This document shows positions 57,960-64,000 of a stretch of DNA of 64,000 nucleotides, piece by piece. Each line of letters starts with the position of its first letter. The stretch's first letter is position 1. Where the stretch lies: contig NW_005200960.1 in NCBI RefSeq assembly GCF_000372725.1, forward strand, positions 40,372 to 104,371. Reading direction: 5' to 3'. Source of the DNA: Emiliania huxleyi CCMP1516. Lineage: Eukaryota; Haptophyta; Isochrysidales; Noelaerhabdaceae. A model generated the notes under the pieces. That model searched no databases. It had not been told where the DNA came from and saw nothing but the letters and a program-made list of their open reading frames with translations. Made by a program: the position numbers and the translations under genes.

Positions 57960-58105
57960 AGAAAAAATGGCATTTTCGGTGCTGGTAGCCCCCCCAAAAC
58001 AGGCGCGCGCAGCGCGCCCAGGGGCGCCGCAGGCGCCCCAAGCGGCGCGGAGCGCCGCCGCAGGCGGCGGACAGCAGGGGCCCGAAATTAAACGCCATTT
58101 TTGGT
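57960..58105. mobile_element. Small GC-rich fold-back (MITE-like) element
   Basis: Ends are imperfect inverted copies: AAAAAATGGCATTTTCGG on the left and, reversed, CCAAAAATGGCGTTTAATTT on the right. Between lie consecutive hairpins: GGGGCGCCGCAGGCGCCCC, GCGGCGCGGAGCGCCGC and CGCCGCCGCAGGCGGCG. No coding capacity. No target duplication identified. Confidence 0.55.
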
Positions 58106-58950
58106 TCCGCGGTTTTGCCACTAACATTGAAATCCGGTACAAAACGACTTAGCCGAAACAGCTGACAGACAGACAGAGAGCACACACGTTCGAGACGGGG
58201 GTGCGCCGACCGCCGTCGCGGACCCAGTAGAGCTAGATGGTCCCACAGGACGCGCCCTTAGCCTCTGAGCTCGTCCTAGACGTTTTAGGGGAAGCGTGGG
58301 CAGACCAGAACGCGGCCACGGCGACGCTCCGAGGCTGTCAGCAGCGCTGGCGGCGATCGTGGCGACGGCGCCTCGCCGCGGCAGCGGCACAGAATCGAGG
58401 AGGTGGCGTTGGTGGCAGCATCAATGAGATATGAAGGCGGCCGTAATGCTGGTGGCGCCTTCGAGGGCGGCGGAGATCCCCAAAATGAAAAAATAGTATT
58501 CATATCCGGTCTCGCCCCCAGACTCACACGAGACTCACACATTTGGTTTTTGGGCCCCGGGGCGGCAAAACGCGCTCTCTTCGCGTAGGAAAGAGTGGGT
58601 GGGAGGGAGGGGGGTGTGGGGGGAGGGAGGGGGGGAGGGAGGGGGGGGGGGGGTGTTGCAGGCTGTCTATCTGAAGGATGAAGTTACTTCAGGAAGTAAG
58701 TATTCACTGCACTATAGCACGGGCTCGCACCCCCCAACCGCTTACTAGGAACCCCTCGCCTTATTGTTTGGCCCCCCCAGGCCACACACAGACCTCTAGA
58801 CCGGTCACTGGGGCCGACAATTAGGGTTCAAACACGCCCGGGAGACAGCCCAAACACAGTTACTTCATAGTTACTTCTGCGGCATTCTGGCGCACATGTC
58901 GGCCGAGCGCGCGCCCCCTGCTGCCGGCAAACGGTCTCCTGAGAGCCCTC

Positions 58951-59341
58951 CTACACCCTTGCCACCCCCCCAGCCCAATCATCGAGGTCTGGAATGCGCG
59001 CGCCGTCAGGCTGCTCGTCGTCGTCGGGCTCACCCGCAGCAGCAGGTGCAGCCGCCGCAGGAGCCTCCGCAGGCGAAGGCGCAGCGGCTGGGGCGGCTCT
59101 GCCGCCGCGCCGGTGCGGCGGGAGGAGCTCGACACCGAGCTCCGACCCGCTCGAGGTCATCATCGGCGGTTCCATACTCCGCTTGCACGACCGGCGGCGG
59201 CAACGTGCTTGGGCCAGCTGCACCTGGGGCCGGCGCCCACTGCAGCCTTGTGGAAGCTGCTGCTGCGAGTAGTGCCGCCGCTGGGCCCGGCGCCGCCGCG
59301 GCGGCAGCGGGCTTCTTTCCCTTTGCACGCTTTGGGGGCAT
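58951..59341 (-). CDS. Hypothetical small basic/acidic protein, probably two exons
   Basis: ATG at 59341 gives MPPKRAKGKKPAAAAAAPGP, a basic nuclear-type start. A later stretch in another frame (about 59170-58951) reads PPMMTSSGSELGVELLPPHR and EPDDDEQPDGARIPDLDDWA. An intron with a GC donor (GCTGCAG after TCCACAAG) could join them but the acceptor is unclear. Ala-rich; no family recognised. Confidence 0.35.
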
Positions 59342-59440
59342 CTGACGCTCGACCCGACCCGGTCACGGTCGCAGTCAAAGCTGTCACGGGTCAGCGAGTC
59401 AACGACATGGTGACGACACGATCGAAGGCGAAGCATGAAG

Positions 59441-59496
59441 CCCTGTCCTCCTCCCCCATCCCTCGTTTGGGTTGTCTGTTTTCTTTCTCTCTTTTA
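59441..59496 (+). repeat. CTTT-tailed dispersed repeat copy
   Basis: CCTGTCCTCCTCCCCCATCC, then CTCGTTTGGGTTGTCTGTTT and a CTTT tail; directly before the second copy of the 170-bp repeat. Confidence 0.75.
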
Positions 59497-59519
59497 GACG
59501 TGCCGGAGCCGTCCGACTG

Positions 59520-59684
59520 TAGCGACTAGCCCACACCTCTGTCGAGTCCCAGAAACCCGAGGAGTCACACAGTCCACGCCTGTGTGATGCACGCCCTGTG
59601 AGCGGGGCGGGGTGCGCACTGTGCCTCTGAGCTCTGTGTTCGTGCGTCGCCCATCTCTCCTGGAGTCTTGACTGCTCTATTTAT
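59520..59684 (+). repeat. Dispersed repeat of about 170 bp ending in a TTTA-rich tail, copy 2
   Basis: Matches 19784-19958 from TAGCGACTAGC to CTGCTCTATTTATT. 59812-59852 just downstream is a more divergent CTTT-tailed copy. The remaining 59685-60460 has no gene I can support. Confidence 0.8.
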
Positions 59685-60460
59685 TACCGTTTTATTTATT
59701 TTCCGGTATTTTTTACACATTTTTGCTCAACGCCTGCACAAAGATCGCACGGGCGGGGACCTGTTCCTTTTTACCCATCTCACAGTAGAGAGGTGTCCGC
59801 TAAGTGCCATCCACCCTTCCCCCCGTGTGTCTGTTTTCTTTCTTTCTTTCTTATTTGGGGGACTTGGAGCACTTGGAGCGCAGTCATTAACGCTCACATC
59901 CAGGGCCGGGGAGCTGAGAAGCGCACTCAGCGGGCCGGATGATCGGTATCGGGTTACGGGACCTTCTTCTTCTTTATTTATTTGATATTTTTATTTATTT
60001 TATTCTGGGGTCTCCCTTGCGATGGCCTCGGTGCCCCGCCAGCGTGCTTTTGTCATCATGCTGTCGTGCCTCTCCGCAGCCGCCGCGCTTCCGCGGCCTC
60101 CGCCGCGGAAGGTGGCCCGCGCCTTCGCGAATCCCGTCTTGCGGCTTTTGCCGGATGCCCACCGCTTGGCCTCATTGCGGGGGCGGCCACCGGGCCGTGC
60201 CGTGGCCGCCCCCGTAGCTCGCGAAGCTGCCATCTGTCTGCTCTGCTGTGCTTTTCTCGCTCGTGCGTCCTTGCAACTTGTGCTGGCCTCCTTTCACCTC
60301 CTGCTCTCCTATGCCACGTGGCTGTGTGTGTTTGGGTTTCTATGTTTGCGATTTGGATTTTGGATTTTCTACTGCACTTTGTTTATTTATTTAGAGTGCT
60401 CCAAAAGGCCGGCAGCACTTCAAAGCTTCAAAGCCTCCCTTCCTTCTATTTTCTCTTTCT

Positions 60461-62153
60461 TCACGACGCGCCCCTCCACGCGCGCGAGGCTGCCCCCCGG
60501 CCGGCGAAACGCCGCGGGTGTGCGCCCCTGCTCCGCTCCCTCCGCCGGCCCTGCTGCGCGGGCACTGCCGCCGCCGCGGCCGGCGCGGCGCCGGGCGCCG
60601 CGCCCTCGCCCTCGCCCTCGCCCTCGCCCTCGCCTTGCGGCGGCGGGTCGAGGAAGCGCGTGCCTCGCTCCTCGCACGGCGAGACGGGCACGCCCGCCTC
60701 GCCGACCAGGCTGTAGAACCGGTCGAGAAAGGGCGCGTACAGCGCGGCCACCTCGCGCCGCCACGCAGGCGGCATGCGGCCGTGGCCGGACGCCTTTGAG
60801 TTCTGCTTTTCCTTTGCGACGCGGCGGGAGACGGCGGAGGCTGCGATGCGCTCGGCCTGCGCCCGCCGCAGCCCTGCGTGCAGCACCACGTCTCGCACCA
60901 CCGCGGCGGGCCGCTGCACCTGCGGAGGGGGGGGGGAGGGGGAGACGTGGCGAGAAAGGTGTCAGGGGGGTCGGGGAGGCAGCTGTGCGCCATTCCGGCG
61001 AAGGAGACGAGGAGGAGCTGCGCCGGCTGGAAGTACTCCAGCCAGCGCTGCAGCTGCGGGTGGTAGAGGCCGTGGTCGAGGTGCGGCGCGCAGCTGCCAA
61101 ACGGCGGCGGGAGGGAGGGCGGCCAGAGCGGCGAGGTTGGGTCTCGCCGGAGGCACCTGCGCAGGGGCGAGGCGCCGGAGGGGCGGGCGCGGGTTAGAGG
61201 CGCCGCTCTGCCGACAGAGTGTCCCTCTCGCGTCCTGTCCTGGAGGCGTCTGGCTAGCGTGCGGGACAGTGTCTGGGACGTGTCTGGGGAGTGTCCTGGA
61301 GGCGTCTGGCTAGCATGCGGGACGTGTCTGGGACAAGTCTGGGGAGTGTGCAGGAGGCGGCTGGGAAGTGTCTGGGAGGTGTCTTGGGAGATGTCTGGGA
61401 GGCGTGGTGCGCCAAGCAATGCGCACTGCGCGCCCTGTTCAGCTCAACTGGCACAACTAGCACGCGGTCGCTAGTTTCAACTACTCAAGCAAGCGGCGCA
61501 CTCGCGCGACCGGTTCAGCTTGGGCGCGGTGAAGGCGTCAAAGGTGACCCTGTCCCAGTCGCCGCCGTACGACTTGAGCTCCCAGAAATAGGACCAGTAC
61601 TTGGCCACCTGCGGCGAGGCCGGGCGGCGGCGCGGCGGCGCTCGGCGGGCGGCGGTGCCGAGCTCGGCGGGCGACGGTGCGGCGGTCGCACCGGGTCGCG
61701 GAGCATCCACACGAGCCGGAGCTGGCCGAGCGCCCGGCCGTAGAAGGCGGCCATGTTCTTCGGCGCATCGTACCACACATGGTACGCCGGGGTCGCATCG
61801 ATGCCGACGACGGTGCGCGCGCCGCTAGCCGGGCACTTTGGCCACGCCCGCTCATACCAGCCGCGGCCACGGCGCCACTGCGCAGGGTCGCCGAAGAAGT
61901 CCTTCTCCTTCTTGGAGATGTAACCCTTGTCGGTGGTCCTGCCCGTGTCTATGGCGCCCTCGCTATAGTCGACCAGCCGGCCCCACAGCAGCGTCGAGCC
62001 CGTCTTGATTGAGCCGATGAGCAGCAGCGACGGAAGCAGCCGGCCGCACGCGGCGCACGCGGGCACCGAGCAGAGCGACCCGTCGCGCACCGGCAGCGGG
62101 GAGTGTGGAAGGGTGCAGTTTGATACGGCGAGCGATGGAGTCACGAGGGGCAT
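60461..62153 (-). CDS. PAPS-dependent sulfotransferase family protein
   Basis: Transfers sulfate from PAPS to a sugar or other acceptor, usually in the Golgi. Exon 1 62153-61692 and exon 2 from 61608 join in phase; two more exons follow. The 5'-phosphosulfate loop is SLLLIGSIKTGSTLLWGRLV. KKEKDFFGD, GIDATPAYHVW and the 3'-phosphate motif LRLVWMLRDPVAKYWSYFWE (across intron 1) follow in order. Then LDHGLYHPQLQRWLEYFQPA and LLLVSFAGM, and the end ALYAPFLDRFYSLVGEAGVP. This order is typical of carbohydrate sulfotransferases; the acceptor is unknown. The start is the ATG at 62153 (a TTG lies 9 bp upstream). A direct-repeat-flanked array sits in a central intron (61237-61400). Confidence 0.85.
61237..61400. 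repeat. GTGTCTGGGA array with 31-bp direct repeat (1 mismatch)
   Basis: GTCCTGGAGGCGTCTGGCTA plus 11 bases occurs at 61237-61267 and 61293-61323; between and after are GTGTCTGGGAC / GTGTCTGGGAG units. Confidence 0.9.
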
Positions 62154-62227
62154 TGCAAGCAAGCACCAGCGTCGCTCTTCCCGCGAAAGAGAGAAAGCGA
62201 GTACTTAGAACACAAGGCACTCTCGCA

Positions 62228-62358
62228 CTTAAAATCCCTGTGTGGTGGCGGCGTGCCGTTCTCCCATCCCTCCCTTGGGTTGTCTGCTATCTTTCTTTCT
62301 TTCTTTTTCTCGCACATCCCTCCCTTGGGTTGTGTGTTTTCTTTCTTTCTTTCTTCTC
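62228..62358 (+). repeat. Two tandem CTTT-tailed dispersed repeats
   Basis: 62228-62310 matches 20025-20103; 62312-62358 is a second, shorter copy starting at CATCCCTCCCTTGGGTTGTG. Both end in (CTTT)n. The rest of 62154-62699 holds no gene that I see. Confidence 0.85.
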
Positions 62359-62699
62359 TCACGTTTCAAGGGACATTCTGAGAGATGCAGGGATGAGCTC
62401 AGCCTCGGGAGGAGCTCAGGCGCTTAAGAAAGCGCCAAGAGAGGGGGGGGTGCCACAGAGGTGTGGCGGAAGGGTGCCGAAAGAGACAAATCAAACAGGA
62501 CTCGCGCGGCCCGGCGCAACGAAAAGAGATGAGGCGTTTCGAAGAAAAGAAAAACAAATTCGCGTCGGCGATAGGCCTCCTCGCAGCGCAAGGCGCCGCC
62601 GAGCCGCGTCTTGCTTGCCCGCCGGCCTTTCCCACGCCACTCTGCCTGCCACCCCTCACGCTCTCTCCTCTTGCCCGCCCGTCCGCAGTTCCGTGAGCA

Positions 62700-63271
62700 A
62701 TGAGCTGGCAGACGTACGTCGACACCAACCTCGTCGGGACCGGCACGGTCACCGCCGCCGGGATCTACGACCTCCAAGGCAACCCCTGGGCCTACTCGGC
62801 GGGCTTCGCGGTACGCCCCCCCCTCCCCCCACCCACCCACTTCCCTCTCCACGTCGCCCGCCCGCCCCCGCCCCCGCCCCCCCTCTCCCTCGGAAGTGCG
62901 GTTCCAACGCCGCCGCTTTGGCTGGAGTCCCGCGTGCGGTACTCTCTCCACTCGCCACCTCCCGATCCCCGCGCCATCGTGCCGCTGCTCTCGTGCAGGC
63001 CCAGGTTGCCGAGGTTGCCGCCGTCTCTGGGCACTTCGCCGCCCCATCCGGGCTCGCTGCGACGGGCGCGACGGTCGCAGGCGTCAAGTACATGTTCGTG
63101 CGCGGGGAGGAGAACGCCGATATCTACGTCAAGAAGGGTGCGGAGGGCGTCGTCTTTTACAGGTGCAACACCTGCATCATCGTCGGTTACCACAACGACA
63201 AGATCCAGCCCGGCCAGTGCTCGGCGACTGTCGCGAAGCTGGGCGACTTTCTCAAGGAGAGCGGCATCTGA
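62700..63271 (+). CDS. Profilin
   Basis: Actin monomer-binding protein. Exons 62700-62810 and 62999-63271 with a GT-AG intron give 127 residues, the usual length. MSWQTYVDTNLVGTGTVTAA is the profilin N-terminus that binds poly-proline (W at position 3). GIYDLQGNPWAYSAGFA, then VAGVKYMFVRGEENADIYVK, VVFYRCNTCIIVGYHNDKIQ and the C-terminal helix CSATVAKLGDFLKESGI all fit. Confidence 0.95.
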
Positions 63272-64000
63272 GCCACCGGCACGGAGCAGCCCCGGGGGGC
63301 GGCGGCGGGACCTAGGGTGTCTCGGTAGCGTTTAGGGGGGGGGTGGGGGCGGGGTTGCTGGGGCCGCGCAGTGGGTTTGCGGGGCGCGGGTCGGGGAGCG
63401 GCAGGGCGTTGCCGAGCGGGAGGCGATTGCATCGCCGACCGGTGGCCCTCGCGCCTCGTCTCACGTTTTCCCCTGCAGGCCCTGCGCCATGTGTACTCCC
63501 CCCCTCGCCCGCCCCCTCATCCCGCTCTATGGGTGTCTCTCCTTGGGTGGTGGCCGGGGGGCGGGAAGTGGTGGTCACGAAGGGCCGAGAGGGGCGCGAC
63601 CGCGTTTTGTCACATGTGTGCGCCTCTCGCGATCGCACGCAGCGCGGCTCTCGGTTTTGAGTGATCAGCGCAGCCCTGCAGAGAGTTTACTACAGAGGAG
63701 CTTTAGATTTCTCGAAGCCACACGATCCCATAGATGCAGCCCTGCAGAGCGCAGTGCGGAGCCGTCGCTCTCAGGCGTGTGGCGCGGCGCGGCGGCCCGC
63801 GGGGGCGCCCGGCGCGGCGGCGGCGGCGCCAGCGGCCAGTGATGGCCATTTACTGGTAAAAGAGTGGTATTTACCACATATTTGATTCTCCTGGGGAGTG
63901 GTATGGTATGAGCAGAGAGTGGTATGGTAAATTACGAAACTCAATGGAATCATCAATTTTTCGGGATCTGAGCCGAGTCTAGAGGCTGGTTTGCGGCCAA
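63272..64000. other. 3' flank and intergenic, nothing recognised
   Basis: G- and C-rich tracts near 63335-63350. GCAGCCCTGCAGAG occurs at 63669 and 63738. 63850-63930 has three GTGGTAT(G/T) units in AT-richer sequence. No gene seen. Confidence 0.5.

Overview
The window looks like nuclear DNA of a GC-rich, intron-bearing alga, most probably a haptophyte of the Emiliania/Gephyrocapsa type. The genes are eukaryotic and housekeeping in nature (exportin-2, Rrs1, VMA21, profilin, SPF30, glutaminyl-tRNA synthetase, mitochondrial citrate synthase). One protein starts with a signal peptide followed by an AFAP-like cleavage motif, as in algae with secondary red plastids. Many short introns (about 50-100 nt) only give the right reading frame if they start with GC and end with AG. 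The species call is inference; a search of the protein models against haptophyte genomes would settle it. Two 100-N assembly gaps lie at 15051-15150 and 48341-48440.

Layout. 1-9.7 kb: 5' end of CSE1/exportin-2 (-), an SLX1-like GIY-YIG protein (-), a DUF4326-like ORF (-), a sterol-desaturase/fatty-acid-hydroxylase gene (-) in tight divergence from a PDZ protein (+), a ubiquitin-like-domain protein (+), and a divergent microbial-rhodopsin-like gene (+). 10.1-12 kb: a 1.9-kb fold-back DNA transposon with an 11-bp target-site duplication. 12.9-24.9 kb: an RluA-type pseudouridine synthase (+), an endonuclease-III-like glycosylase (-), a LINE endonuclease fragment (-), an acyltransferase (-), STK19 (+), a conserved unknown protein (-). 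26.5-42.7 kb: a protein kinase (+), a GMC oxidoreductase (-) diverging from a plastid membrane protein (+), glutaminyl-tRNA synthetase (-) diverging from a COX20-like protein (+), SPF30 (-), an unknown ORF (+), an NDUFS6-like complex I subunit (+), a Tim44-domain exon (-), a hypothetical ORF (+). 43.2-64 kb: an ammonium transporter (+), citrate synthase (-), a K+-type proton pyrophosphatase (+), RRS1 (-), VMA21 (-), a sulfotransferase (-), profilin (+).

The genes do not form an operon. They are independent and several are divergent pairs with 40-190 bp between start codons. The most unusual feature runs across genes: at least a dozen introns hold a short insert, usually an array of 6-13-bp tandem repeats, bracketed by 15-31-bp near-perfect direct repeats. 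In several cases the direct repeat is a copy of the exon boundary itself, so that it carries both splice sites. This looks like recent intron gain or intron growth by duplication of the flanking DNA. Around the genes are dispersed short repeats, some ending in tetranucleotide tails, and two smaller inverted-repeat elements.
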